From Marchantia polymorpha subsp. ruderalis (Eukaryota > Streptophyta > Marchantiopsida > Marchantiales > Marchantiaceae), in NCBI GenBank assembly GCA_037833965.1, contig AP031353.1, positions 19,222,501 to 19,286,500 of the forward strand: a stretch of 64,000 nt of DNA, given 5' to 3'. Below are positions 29,078-39,289 of the stretch, piece by piece. The notes under the pieces are model-generated. The model was not told the DNA's origin and searched no databases. It worked only from the letters and a program-made list of their open reading frames with translations. The translations under genes and the position numbers were made by a program. The stretch's first letter is position 1, and the number at the start of each line of letters is the position of its first letter.

Positions 29078-31906
29078 TTCGTCTTCCGGCTGAATAGCTT
29101 CCGGCTCTTCTTCTTCTTCCACCGAACAGCAGGCAACGAATCCCACGAAGTAATCGGATTCGGTACCACTGGAATCCGATCGCGCGGTCGACTCACTGTC
29201 CTCGCCCGATGTGTAACCTGCACTTGTCGATGGGGTCTCTCCTTCGTGCCTGACCCTATTCCAGGGTACCGTAATGGTTTTGGTCGGTTCCGAAGGGTGA
29301 GGAAACTTAAGGCGATGTCTTCGCCAATCACATCTGACTTGTGCACCATATAGCCATGGTCGCCCGAGCAGAACGTCATAGCCCTGCTTCATCATCGGTT
29401 GAAGGATGATATACGTCAACCGAAAGTCCGCACCCCCGATGGTTGTCTTGACATTGCGCAGCATACCTGCAGGCATTCTCCGCGTCTGATCCGCCAATCT
29501 CAACACACGCTTCGAGGGTTCGTATTGACTGTACCCCAAGGCCCTCGCTGTATCCTCCGTCATTATGTTGACTCCTGATCCAGAGTCGATTGGCACTCTG
29601 CGTACACAACACCCTGCGATCTCTACATCGATCTCGGGTGGCCCTTGGTCTTCGCTCTCCACTTGATATACTTGAGAGGATGTGGATGCGCGCGGCTTCC
29701 GCGGATGCCGTAGCGAAAGCATCAACATTCTCCGATACGTCTTATTGTCCTCCAAGAGCTGCTTGAACGTGATGTTCACTTTTCGACTCCCGAGATCTTC
29801 AACCAAGTCATAGTGGGCGCGTTGGGTCGCCAGGGTCGGCGACGCTCTGCGAGGTTCCACGGTGGCTGCCAACTTCGCCCCAAGGGAGGATGTCAAGTCT
29901 GGCCGCGGTGGGTCCTTTTGCGTGCGGATCGCTTCCTGCAACAGGTTGGCTACCTCGTTGCGGATATCCGGAGCATAGTCACGTTTCAGTAGGCGCACTG
30001 GCTCGTCCTCGACTGCTGTCTGGGGGCGCACTGCTGGTGCCTCCCGCGTAGCCGAAGTCTTCCGAGCAGGTCGCGAGTCGGACTTGCTGGATGTCTTCTC
30101 CTTTCCTTTTCCCGTCCGGTCGGCGGTTCTCCGTTCGTGCTTGCGAGTGTCACGCTCTTGCTCCTTGGATTTCTTGGAGCTACGAGTTTCGACCCGTGCG
30201 CACATAACCTCTTCAGCCGGCCATTCTTCGTCTTCGCCATCCCCGTCTGAACCTACTTCGACCTGGTTAACTTGCACGTCCTCCTTGGCAGGAGTGTTCA
30301 CAAATCGTACCACTGGCCGAGGGACTGGTGGCTGATCACACTCTGGCGCAGTGTGCCCGACCTTCTTGCAATTACTACATGTCGGAGCATAATCGTTTCG
30401 CCTTTTTGGATGGGGACACTGCGGTGAGAAGTGCCCAACTTCCCCGCAATTATAACAAGCTCGCGGTGGCGGTGGGTCAAACGTCCCTGGAGGTGCTCTC
30501 CGCCTCACAGGTACCGTAGTGGCCCGATCCACCGGAATATATCGTGGGACTTGCATTGCTGAAACTGCAGGAGGGGTAGGAACCGACTGGACGGCGTAGG
30601 CTGTCTCTTCGCTAGCCTCTCCATAGTACTGAGGGTGCTCTCCATAGTACGGTTGCGCCCACTCTACTGCGTTGACTGGATATGACGGCCGGGTGGTAAG
30701 GCACTCGGTGTTTGCATGTCCCACCGCCCCGCACGTAGTACACCATAAGTTCGCTCGCACTCTCCCGGGTGATTTTCTGCGATCATGCCCGCCGACCACT
30801 TGAACCTTGAGATCGGCGAAGTCCTTCACAAGGGTCTCCATCTTCGAAGCTATATCTCCCGGCGCTCTGTCCGTAGTCACTCGTCGGATGCCCTTTTTCT
30901 TCGCTGACCCATGCTTCTTCCTCTTCTTCTCCTCCTCCGACGATGAGGTTTCCTCTTCTTCGGATGAAGAACGGTTCTCGTCCGAAGACGATTCCTCCGA
31001 TGACGGAGTTGTACCTCTACGTCGTCTTCGCCCCCCCTTCGGTTTTCGTTCCTTCGACTCCCGTCTCTCTCTCCCTCTTCGGTTGAGAGTGGAAGTTTCG
31101 AAGGCCTCTGCCGATGCAATCACGTCCTCAATAGTGTCGCACTTGCTGCGTCGGCAAAAAGTCTCCATCTCCCGAGTTAAACCGGTCACGTACCAATCCA
31201 CAGCTTGTTGTACCGAGAAAGGGGACCCTGGTCCTGTTTTCGGTATTCTGTCGAGGAGGTCCAGAAATCTCTCAGTGTAGTCACGCAGACTCTCCTTCTT
31301 CTCTCGCTGCAAATTACGTAACTTCGTCAAAACCCGGCTGTCGTAGCCGAGCTCGCGAAAGCGGCGAAGGAACTTCTCCTTCAGCTGGGCCCATGTTGTC
31401 AACCCAGTCGGATCGATGCTCTCGTGATTATACCAACTCCTCGCTTTCTTCCGCAGAAGGCTTGGAAAGATCCTTAGTCGGTCGTCGTCTGCGATCTCGC
31501 GATTGGCAATAGACACCGACTCGAACAACTTGATGTATGAATCTGCATCGTCGTCATCCCCACTCCCTTTGTACTTCGGGTAGGAATGTTTAGTAATCGG
31601 CTGAGGTAGCCGCACATTGGCTTGTCCGTCCGCCATCGGTGTGTCTGTCGACGGTCTTCGGGCGGTCGGTTCTACTTCACTAGGCGGGTCCGTGCAAGGA
31701 ATATCTAGTAGAACTGTAAGCACCAAGTTTGGTTCCGAGTCGTCGGGGGTAGGTTCCCCAAGGGCGTCGGCCGAACTAGGCTTAGGTACTCTTTTTGGTG
31801 TTTTCTTGTTTTGACGCCGTGTCTCTTCCACGGCCTTCTCTGAATCTCGTCGGAACTTGCGGACAGCTCTAGCACTTAGGTTGCTCCCGCCAGCCCCAGT
31901 CGACAT
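29075..31906 (-). CDS. gag: Gypsy gag-protease polyprotein
   Basis: 943 codons from an ATG 86 nt downstream of the LTR edge. The retrotransposon gag (capsid) core spans ~106-270 (ARSWYNHE, WAQLKEKFLRRF, LRDYTERFLDLLDRI). A basic and Ser/Glu-rich linker follows (~275-340), then three CX2CX4HX4C zinc knuckles at about 389-402 (CTTCGAVGHANTEC), 484-497 (CYNCGEVGHFSPQC) and 510-523 (CSNCKKVGHTAPEC). Three knuckles is more than the usual one or two. An aspartic protease follows with active site DSGSG at 774-778 and the flap-distal DVLLGRPWL near 844-852. The acidic C-terminus ends at the leaky UAG. Upstream, a short overlapping ATG frame starts about 12 nt before the gag ATG. Confidence 0.93.
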   Translation of the reverse strand: MSTGAGGSNLSARAVRKFRRDSEKAVEETRRQNKKTPKRVPKPSSADALGEPTPDDSEPNLVLTVLLDIPCTDPPSEVEPTARRPSTDTPMADGQANVRLPQPITKHSYPKYKGSGDDDDADSYIKLFESVSIANREIADDDRLRIFPSLLRKKARSWYNHESIDPTGLTTWAQLKEKFLRRFRELGYDSRVLTKLRNLQREKKESLRDYTERFLDLLDRIPKTGPGSPFSVQQAVDWYVTGLTREMETFCRRSKCDTIEDVIASAEAFETSTLNRRGRERRESKERKPKGGRRRRRGTTPSSEESSSDENRSSSEEEETSSSEEEKKRKKHGSAKKKGIRRVTTDRAPGDIASKMETLVKDFADLKVQVVGGHDRRKSPGRVRANLWCTTCGAVGHANTECLTTRPSYPVNAVEWAQPYYGEHPQYYGEASEETAYAVQSVPTPPAVSAMQVPRYIPVDRATTVPVRRRAPPGTFDPPPPRACYNCGEVGHFSPQCPHPKRRNDYAPTCSNCKKVGHTAPECDQPPVPRPVVRFVNTPAKEDVQVNQVEVGSDGDGEDEEWPAEEVMCARVETRSSKKSKEQERDTRKHERRTADRTGKGKEKTSSKSDSRPARKTSATREAPAVRPQTAVEDEPVRLLKRDYAPDIRNEVANLLQEAIRTQKDPPRPDLTSSLGAKLAATVEPRRASPTLATQRAHYDLVEDLGSRKVNITFKQLLEDNKTYRRMLMLSLRHPRKPRASTSSQVYQVESEDQGPPEIDVEIAGCCVRRVPIDSGSGVNIMTEDTARALGYSQYEPSKRVLRLADQTRRMPAGMLRNVKTTIGGADFRLTYIILQPMMKQGYDVLLGRPWLYGAQVRCDWRRHRLKFPHPSEPTKTITVPWNRVRHEGETPSTSAGYTSGEDSESTARSDSSGTESDYFVGFVACCSVEEEEEPEAIQPEDE

Positions 31907-31952
31907 TCACCGAGCATGACTGCTCGTAAAAACCCCGGTGTTGACGCAACTG

Positions 31953-31970
31953 TCCCCGGCAGCGGCGCCA
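31953..31970 (-). other. Primer binding site, tRNA-Asp type, offset from LTR
   Basis: TGGCGCCGCTGCCGGGGA in element sense matches the complement of the plant tRNA-Asp 3' end with one mismatch. It begins 22 nt after the LTR edge, not the usual 0-5 nt. The intervening bases (31971-31992) contain AAGAAG and CTTCTT arms that can pair. Confidence 0.85.
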
Positions 31971-32959
31971 AAAAGAAGTTGTCGGCTTCTTATGTAATAA
32001 CCCACTAAAGGTTAAAACTGCAATATAGTGGTAGAAAGGTCGAACCCACAGGGACAGAGGAACACACAGGGTACAAAGTGTCACGTTTTAACAGACTATT
32101 GAGGAGTTTGAATTCTCAGGCGACTGTCACTCCCAGAAATACTGCAAGTGTCCACTCGGAGCGCACTCGGAGGTCGCACAGTGCAGCGTAACACACACAC
32201 ACACACACACACCTGAAACTACAGAAACACAACCCAGAGATCCGTTAGGACCTCTACTTCAAGATTTCAGGGGGAAAGTCTCTCAAGAGTACACTCTGCG
32301 AAGCTGCGGGTAGTGACTTCCAACTCCGGCTTTTACAACACTTCCACTAGCTTGCTGCTAGTGTAGGAAACCCGGTTTGGACTGCCTACTTCGGATCGAA
32401 GTCACTCAGACGCGGTGAACAACACTCTCAACTCACAAAACGCGCAGAGAACACAGGTCCGCACTGAAGGACTCACTGAGAAACATTCCAGTAACACAAC
32501 AACAGTCTATTGAAGAGTTTGAATTCTCGGGCACTTGTCATTCCCAGAACTACTACAGGGGTTACCCTCAAGGCACCTGCTGCAGCGTAACCTGAATTTA
32601 CAACCAAGGCTTACACGAAGTAGCAAAACTTCACTTTGGCATTCAGGGGAAAAATCCCAAGGGAGTACAATCAGAAAGAAACACTCGAAGGTGTAGGGGC
32701 GAAACTGTTCAAGTATCTAACTAGTCACTGGCTCTGAGCATCGGCAGTCACCCGCAGGTGCAGATCCGAACTACTCAAGTCTCTAACCAATGTACTAGCT
32801 CTGAACATTCGGCCGAAGGCCTTCAGCTACAAAATGCGGAACGCTAAGTTGTAACTCCTCGTGCGTGGTGACAGAACTCAAGGACACAAACACGCAAAGG
32901 AAATGGGTTCCTGATCTGCACTTCTGATGGGAAAGAACCCCAGGCAAAACGCCTGGAAC

Positions 32960-32968
32960 TATTTTATA
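32960..32968 (-). promoter_or_regulatory. LTR TATA box (5' LTR copy, drives gag-pol)
   Basis: TATAAAATA in element sense, roughly 970 bp before the end of the LTR, followed by the 6-bp-stem hairpin CCAGGCGTTTTGCCTGG. This is the best candidate promoter of the genomic RNA. Confidence 0.7.
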
Positions 32969-33004
32969 CCTTCTAAATCCTAACTAACACTACACTGCAC
33001 TACG

Positions 33005-36000
33005 CTACACGCCTGCACGGAACCACGCTACACTACACTCCGCGGAACCTGTACTACGTCTCCTACGCGGCCGACTGCCGCGCACTAACTCTCTACCCTG
33101 CCACTCTTCCGCTCGACTGCGCAGTCCCAACCGCTGCAACGCCGCGGACACCTCCCCCTCGAGGGCGGACATGGTATCCTGTGCCTTCGACAGAAAGGTC
33201 TCGAGCTTCTTCGCTACCTTCCGCCGACTCCTACTGTCGCCTGACAACAACCCGGCTGCGCGCAATTCAAACTCACGCAGTGTGAGTTTCTCCTGCGCCT
33301 TCACTTCCCAGTGGGCGTAGCCCTTGAGACAGTGGGCGACTCGCCTCGCCGTCTCCACCTTCGTGCGATCCGCCTCCTTCCTGCGATCCTCTTCAATCGT
33401 CACTAATTGCGATTCGGCTTCAGCACGTTGCGCCCTCAATTCGCCACACTCTGACTGCAGACTGCGGATTAATTCTTCATCCGCCTGCCGTGCGAGCTGA
33501 CATTGTTCCAACAACCGCGTCTGTCGCACGAGCTCCTCTGACAAAATCCGATTCTGGGCCTGCTCAAAATCGAGTGCTTCCTTGACCTTCACCTGCTCCT
33601 TGGTGAGCTCGCCCAGTTTCTCATCCTTCATCTTCTCGGAGTGCTTGTAGAATTTCTGATTAAGCTTGTACTGTCCCCACAAGCACTCATGCTTCTCCTT
33701 CAAGTCCCTCAACTCCTGGTCCACTCTAGCTAATAGCTTGCTGGTGTGGACTTTAGTGCGAGTCCTCCTGCGCACTAACTCGATGTAAGATCCCGGCTGG
33801 AGTGGGTCGGCGTATTTATCGACCTTGCGATCCAAGTACCGCAGCAACGGAATCACCTGCTCAGAGAGCGCCGCCGCCGGCGCTCCAACAATTTCCTCCT
33901 CCTCCTCCTCGGTGTCTTCTGCTCCTGACATTTCTTCCGTGGAGCCTCCGTCGTCATCATCCGAGTGGAGAATTTCAGTCGCCATTGAATGCGTCGGCGA
34001 CTGCCCCGAGTGGGGCTGCACGTCCTCGACGTGTGCTGCCTGCGAAGGCACGGCTGCGGCCTCGCTGCTCGTCGCCAAAATGTCTAAGGCGGAAGGCGAA
34101 TGTACCCGCGCGGCATCCCCGTCGCTTACTTGTTGATTGCCTCCCGCATTCTCTCTGTCGCCGTCGTCCGTCGCCGAAGGCGATCGAGCGGAGGGTGGCT
34201 GCGCGGGGTTGGATTGCGCATCGCGCATCGAGATGTCGTCCCGCGGACAGTCACTCCGCTCTTCCGTCTGCTGCTCCCTCGATCGGTCCGTGGGGGCTGT
34301 GCCCGGCCCGTGCGCAGGCGCATTTGCCGGCGCCTTGTCCGCCGCAGGCGTAGCGCCGCGGACATCTATCGCCGAAGGCGACATGGCCGGGGGCCGCACG
34401 CCCGATGTTCCTCGGCCTATAGGCCCTACCGCCGAAGGCGCATCTATCGGCGGACTTCCCGCCGATGGTGCGGCCTCCGCACGCTCTCTGCTCGTATACC
34501 CTCGGCTCGAAGGCCCTGGCGCCGAAGGCGCGAATTGCGGCGCGTGGTGCGCCGGAGGGTCTGGCCCCGAGGGCCGGTGTCTCGTAGGCGGTTCTTCCGC
34601 CGGCTCCTTCCCCTTCCTACGTTGGAACGGGGGTGATTCTTGCCTGTGCACAGGCGGCACGTGCGGAGGTGTTCTGTGCACAGGTGACCTGTGCACAGGC
34701 GACCTGTGCACAGGCGAGCGCCTGTGCACAGGCGGACTGCTCCTTCCCACGCGTAAGCGTAGATCCACGTCCACTTGTGTTCGCCGGTCCGCGGAGGCTC
34801 GTCCGTCCGCGGAGGTTCGCCTGTGCGCAAACGGAACCTCTGTCCGCATCGCACGTGGTAACTCCGGAGGCCCTTGGCCCGTAGGCGGCCTCTCTCCCGA
34901 CGAGGTTGCAGCGTGGCCCGTCGCTCCTGCGGTCGTCCGCGCTTCCTCTCGCCTCTCCGGCGACGCACTTCCTATCTCCGTCGCAATCGTCGCCGTGTCT
35001 GCACTGTCAGCTGGCAACACCAGTCTGCGTGCCTTCTGCTTCGGCCGGCTGTATGGCTCGCACAGCGGCCGCGGTCGAATGGGAGCAGAGAGTTCTTGAT
35101 GCTGCTCCTCTTCGGACTCTTCCCTCCATCGCCGCTTCCGCGGCACTCGCGCTGCAGGGGTGTGTCTCCCTTCGTCTCTCCGTCTTGATGGGGTAGAAGT
35201 CGGGGACTCCTCTGCGTCAGTGTCGACCTCGTTCTCCCGCACATACTTCCCGGGATGGTCGATGGACAATGGCGGAAAATGTTCAAGCTCCGCCGCTGTC
35301 AAACAATTTCGCTGTCGATAAAAATTGATGAGGAAAGGAGAAAGATGGTTTAGAGTTCCCCCCTTCTCCTCAAACGCGTGCTGTCGCATCACCCTGTGCA
35401 GGATGCTCGCCCAGTGAATTGGAGTTCCCTCGATGACGCACTCCACAAAAGAGACCTGCCACAATGTGATGTAGCAGGCGCGGTGCGGCTGCAGTAATTG
35501 CATCAGCGCCGCGGACAAAGTCCGGCGAAATCGATCCTTGTAATCACGGGTCCTGTACCCATTCTTGGTAGACCTCCCGGTCTTGAACAGCTCCACAAAT
35601 TGCGCCTCTTCTTGCTTGGTCACCTTGATGCTCTCACTGTCGAAAAGGAGATGCCCTGGCATGCCAGCACATCTTCCCAACGCCTGCGCCCAATCTTGGA
35701 CTGTCCACCGGTCAACATGCGGACGCAATCCGCGCGAGGGTGGTCCCTGTGGCTCTAGCCACTCGCGCACCATATTCGCGCAGATGTAATTCCATCCCCA
35801 TAGCAAGAAATCGAGCTTTCTTGCTATCAAGCGCTCTTCGAAAGCGCGCAGCCCGTTCTGCGGCAGGCGAAGTGGCACCATCCGCAATCTGCTCGGTCTC
35901 GCCATTGCGTTCCTGGGGTTCGCTCGCCCGCTCATTCTACTTCCGCACTGTCCGCGTTTCTTTCTCTCTCGGCAAACTCTAATCGCTCTCAATTCCAAAT

Positions 36001-36157
36001 CACGCGTACTCACTTCTCCCTCAATCAGCAAGAAATCTCCTGTGTGACGACGTCGAGAATGGTCCGCAGCCAGCAGATGGATGCGCGCAGCGCGCACAAG
36101 AGATTGGAATCGCGAATTCAAGAATGGGACGCTCTCCGCCGCCCGGTCGAATGTCAT
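33005..36157 (-). CDS. LTR-encoded ORF, 1,050 aa (5' LTR copy)
   Basis: Its protein is identical to that of the copy at 21823-24975. It lies upstream of the TATA box at 32960, so it is not part of the genomic RNA from that promoter. It could be expressed only from a second promoter within the first 1.2 kb of the LTR or from flanking transcription. Upstream (36242-37378) the sequence is full of GC-rich palindromes and has no clear TATA element. Confidence 0.75.
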   Translation of the reverse strand: MTFDRAAESVPFLNSRFQSLVRAARIHLLAADHSRRRHTGDFLLIEGEVSTRDLELRAIRVCRERKKRGQCGSRMSGRANPRNAMARPSRLRMVPLRLPQNGLRAFEERLIARKLDFLLWGWNYICANMVREWLEPQGPPSRGLRPHVDRWTVQDWAQALGRCAGMPGHLLFDSESIKVTKQEEAQFVELFKTGRSTKNGYRTRDYKDRFRRTLSAALMQLLQPHRACYITLWQVSFVECVIEGTPIHWASILHRVMRQHAFEEKGGTLNHLSPFLINFYRQRNCLTAAELEHFPPLSIDHPGKYVRENEVDTDAEESPTSTPSRRRDEGRHTPAARVPRKRRWREESEEEQHQELSAPIRPRPLCEPYSRPKQKARRLVLPADSADTATIATEIGSASPERREEARTTAGATGHAATSSGERPPTGQGPPELPRAMRTEVPFAHRRTSADGRASADRRTQVDVDLRLRVGRSSPPVHRRSPVHRSPVHRSPVHRTPPHVPPVHRQESPPFQRRKGKEPAEEPPTRHRPSGPDPPAHHAPQFAPSAPGPSSRGYTSRERAEAAPSAGSPPIDAPSAVGPIGRGTSGVRPPAMSPSAIDVRGATPAADKAPANAPAHGPGTAPTDRSREQQTEERSDCPRDDISMRDAQSNPAQPPSARSPSATDDGDRENAGGNQQVSDGDAARVHSPSALDILATSSEAAAVPSQAAHVEDVQPHSGQSPTHSMATEILHSDDDDGGSTEEMSGAEDTEEEEEEIVGAPAAALSEQVIPLLRYLDRKVDKYADPLQPGSYIELVRRRTRTKVHTSKLLARVDQELRDLKEKHECLWGQYKLNQKFYKHSEKMKDEKLGELTKEQVKVKEALDFEQAQNRILSEELVRQTRLLEQCQLARQADEELIRSLQSECGELRAQRAEAESQLVTIEEDRRKEADRTKVETARRVAHCLKGYAHWEVKAQEKLTLREFELRAAGLLSGDSRSRRKVAKKLETFLSKAQDTMSALEGEVSAALQRLGLRSRAEEWQGRELVRGSRPRRRRSTGSAECSVAWFRAGV

Positions 36158-37378
36158 GGTCGGCTCTTGGTCGTGAAGAACGTCTCACTTGATGGCCGCG
36201 CCGGCTGTACGCTGGAACGGTCTTCGCTCTCACGCGCGGCTTCACGCTCCGCCGTCGTCGATTAAACTCTCACGCTCGAATTGGCGTATTTGAACTCCGC
36301 GAGCGTGTCGCCCTGCGGACATGGGGGCGTAGCGCCGAAGGCGAGTTTTCCGCCTTGCGCGGTACACTTGTTCGTACCGCCCCTCGGCCAATCTCCTTCT
36401 GCCTTGACGCGTGTGTCCGCATATCGGACAAAAATTCAACTCCTGCCTGTGCGCAGGCAGGAGCCTCGGCGGATCCTCCGCCGGTGCGGAACTTGAACAT
36501 CCTCCTGTGCACAGGCGAATTCCGTCCGCGGCGCTGCGCTGGCGCGGAAGGCGTTGACTGTGGTCAGCCGTCTCCGTCCAGTCTGTCCGTTCCTTGTCTC
36601 TCCGTCGGCGCTTCCGCCGCCGCAACTCCGTCCGTCCAAGAGCGCATCCACCCGTGCCGTCCGCACGGTCCGTACCGATGGGATTACTCTGGCGGCCGTA
36701 CGTGGCGCCGCGCTGGCGCGGAAGGCGCCGTACACTTTCTACCTCACAAGGCGCATTTCTAGGGCCCAAGGCGGATTTTCCGCCGACGCCGAAGTGCCTG
36801 TGCACAGGCGTTCGCCTGTGCGTAGGCGGACTTCGCGCCTTCCCTAACCCTACTTTGCCTGTGCTCAGGCGAACGCCTTCGTCCGCGCATAGGACAAAAT
36901 TTGATTCCCCCTTCCGCGTAGGCGGAATTCGCGCCGGTGGCGAAATCCTTCCGCCGAAGGCGACCGCCTCCGTTTCTTCCAGTAGCGATAACTCCCTAAG
37001 TCCTCGTCCGTTCCAAGCGTTCTTGGGCTCGTTAGAATCAGCGCGTCGAGCTCTTTCCAACGAGACCCTAACTTGGTCAAGGCGCCCGAGGGTTTACCTA
37101 ATTACGGGGGGTTTCCCTACAGCCGCGGACGCAACCTCCGAAGGCGGATTTTGCGCCTTGCGCCGTAGAGATCCTAACTGCGGAACTCGCAGGGAGGGTG
37201 GTGCCTGTGCTTGCTGCGGCACCCCAAATCCCAGATTCTATAAGATCCCTCGAGAATCCCCGCGATCTTCCGGATTCACTCTGTTTTGATGTACCGAAGG
37301 CTATTTACAATGTTGCCAGGGTACAGTTTTCCAAAAATGTTTTAATTTCCTCAAAATTGCCAAAAGTGGGGTACCACA

Positions 37379-37383
37379 GTAAC
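37379..37383. repeat. Target-site duplication GTAAC, right
   Basis: Matches 20806-20810 exactly. Confidence 0.95.
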
Positions 37384-38370
37384 ACGGCCTACGGACAAGA
37401 GATTTTTTGTTAATCTAGGAACATAGAGAACATGTTTGAAGTATTAATAACAATCAATACACAAAATGTCTTTCTGGGCTACCAAAAGACGAGCACCATT
37501 GGTACTAAACATTCTTAATGATGAGTATACTCCTTGAAATGACAACAGGGTAGCACAATCTCTTGTGACATGGCTGTTGGCTCCCAAATTAAAATAAAAA
37601 TCATCTATGGGAGAGGTAACACTGTTGAAATCCCCTGTGAAATTTGCTTTCACATCCAGAGGTTCTTCATTAACTTCTAGAAATTCAATATTGATCATAA
37701 GATCTTCTTCTTCCACCTAGTGGACCTGATCACAATTGATGTGATGGAGGTTTGGTGCGCAAATTTGCAACAGTGCAATGAATTCGTTCAATTTTTGTAA
37801 GTCACAGTCAGCCAAAAGATGATTAGCCTTGCTACAGTAGTCATAGCCAAAAGATGATTCGCGTAGATTCGATAGAGTTTGGCACAATTCAGTCAGTACC
37901 TAATGTTGAGGTAACCTAAGAATAAGTTGATCAAGAAGTATGACTCAAGCAGAAAAGGATGTTATGGCGATTGGTAGCAGAGAAGTTAGCCTCCTCGTCT
38001 GATTGTGTCTTCCTCTCTGTTAAGTATTGCATGCATTGAAGACTTTTGATGAGATTTTGATATGACAGAGGAGGCTAGCGCTTCATTTCGCCCAAAAAAA
38101 TTATGCACAAAAGGAATTTAGCTTAGAGATAGTACTTTTAGCGTGTGATGTATAAGATTAGTGCTAGATAGTGTACACCCGATGCGAGCAAGTTGAGCAA
38201 CAATAGAATCTATCTGTTGTAGGTATTGTTCAAGGGAATTATCATCTACAAGCTAAAGCGAGGACAATGAGTTAGAGACCATGAGATGTCGTTGTGTGTT
38301 ACTCGATTCATATCGCTGACAAAGATGAGTTTAAAACTTTGTAGGATTGTACTCAAAATCTAAAATAGAA
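37384..38370 (-). pseudogene. copia gag C-terminus, protease, pre-integrase (inverted)
   Basis: Minus strand, 5' to 3': a gag segment with NSLEQYLQQIDSIVAQLARI (near 38240), a degraded zinc-knuckle-like motif (YCSKANHLLADC, near 37830), the protease region with FNLGANSHVTRDC (near 37560, where copia normally has DSGAS) and HVLYVPRLTKNLLSVG of the pre-integrase domain running into the gypsy insertion point. Several stops break it. It is opposite in strand to the copia LTRs and RT. Confidence 0.75.
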
Positions 38371-38379
38371 GGAACAATG

Positions 38380-39100
38380 TCAGAATGCATAGTGGCCTGA
38401 ATTAGTGATATGACTTTGATGCAACGCTTGCAGATGTCTTTCAATCACACAAAGACAAGACAAGTTTGGAGTCATGCCATATAATATCTCAAACAGAGTT
38501 GTCAAGTGCTTGAGTAGCACACTGGTTGAGCACAAAGTTTGCAGCTCGAACGCTCTCAGTCCATATATGTATACAAAACTTTCAAGAAGTAAACAAACAC
38601 AGAGCAATTTCAATGAAATTACAATTTTTGCGCTTTGAAACTCCATCTTGCTATTGAGTTCAAACAATGGTGAGCTACGTGTGTATGCTTTTATTTATGA
38701 CATAGGCTTTAAAGGACTCAAAAAATTATTCACCACCTGTATCTGAGCGCAAGTTTGAGACTTTAAAGTTCCATTTACTTTCTCAAGTGATGATGACAGC
38801 TTCCTTATGCAGAAACACATATTTGACAAAAGTGACAAACTATTTAAAAAAGATCAGAAGTAGCACTCTTAACTCAAGGGAAGCAGGTCCATGTATAATG
38901 TGAATAGTTATCAATAGAAGTGAGCGTTTATTAAAATTCAGCTCTTGCTACAACTAGACCGCAAATGTCGGTATATATAAGCTCTAGAGGACGAGTACTT
39001 AGCTTGGCAGGCTTTTTACTCTTATGGATGCTGTGTTGCTAGTCCATCACTTAACTTGACAACTCCGTTCAAAAAATTATATAGAATGCCTCCCAACTTA
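38380..39100 (-). pseudogene. copia integrase (inverted)
   Basis: Minus strand: LRSDTGGE of the integrase catalytic core (near 38750), DGVSKRKNC (near 38650, corresponding to the conserved GVAERKNR), then WTESVRAANFVLNQCATQAL (near 38550) and ILYGMTPNLS (near 38470). Stops and at least one frameshift are present. It lies upstream, on its own strand, of the gag-protease block, the reverse of normal copia order. Confidence 0.75.
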
Positions 39101-39289
39101 TCTCGTCCTTGTGTGATTGAAATTAAAGTCTACGTTCACATACTAATAGAAAAGAGCACTAAACTACAAATGAAGTATTTACGCGTTGTCCTGCCGGGAT
39201 ACAATGACCAGTGAGGAGCCTATCCTTGCTGGGACCCGCATAATAAGCGCATAGTTGTGTTTGTAGATGTAATTTTATTTGTCTCCGTC

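Larger units (their letters stand above)
20811..37378 (-). mobile_element. Ty3/gypsy retrotransposon, complete, giant coding LTRs
   Basis: The element is 16,568 bp, transcribed on the minus strand. In order from its 5' end: LTR (37378-31993), tRNA-Asp primer site (31970-31953), gag-protease (31906-29075), leaky UAG, RT-RNase H-integrase (to 26234), polypurine tract (26209-26199), LTR (26196-20811). The LTRs start TG and end CA, are 5,386 bp each and show no difference in what I compared, including every translated stretch on both strands. The 5-bp target duplication is perfect and all enzymatic motifs are present, so the insertion looks very young and potentially competent. The domain order PR-RT-RH-INT defines Ty3/gypsy. 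No chromodomain is seen after the integrase, and the tRNA-Asp site fits the non-chromovirus Tat/Athila branch. It disrupts a copia element. Confidence 0.95.
31993..37378 (-). repeat. 5' LTR of the giant gypsy element
   Basis: 5,386 bp, offset from the 3' LTR by exactly 11,182 bp, and no difference seen. It has the same ORF, palindromic region, TATA box and U5 duplication. As the upstream LTR it supplies the promoter for genomic RNA, which would start near 32930 and exclude this copy of the ORF. Confidence 0.95.

Noticed and set aside
37444..37716. Stand-alone minus-strand gene of 90 codons
   Set aside because: It contains copia protease and pre-integrase motifs and is part of the broken copia element.
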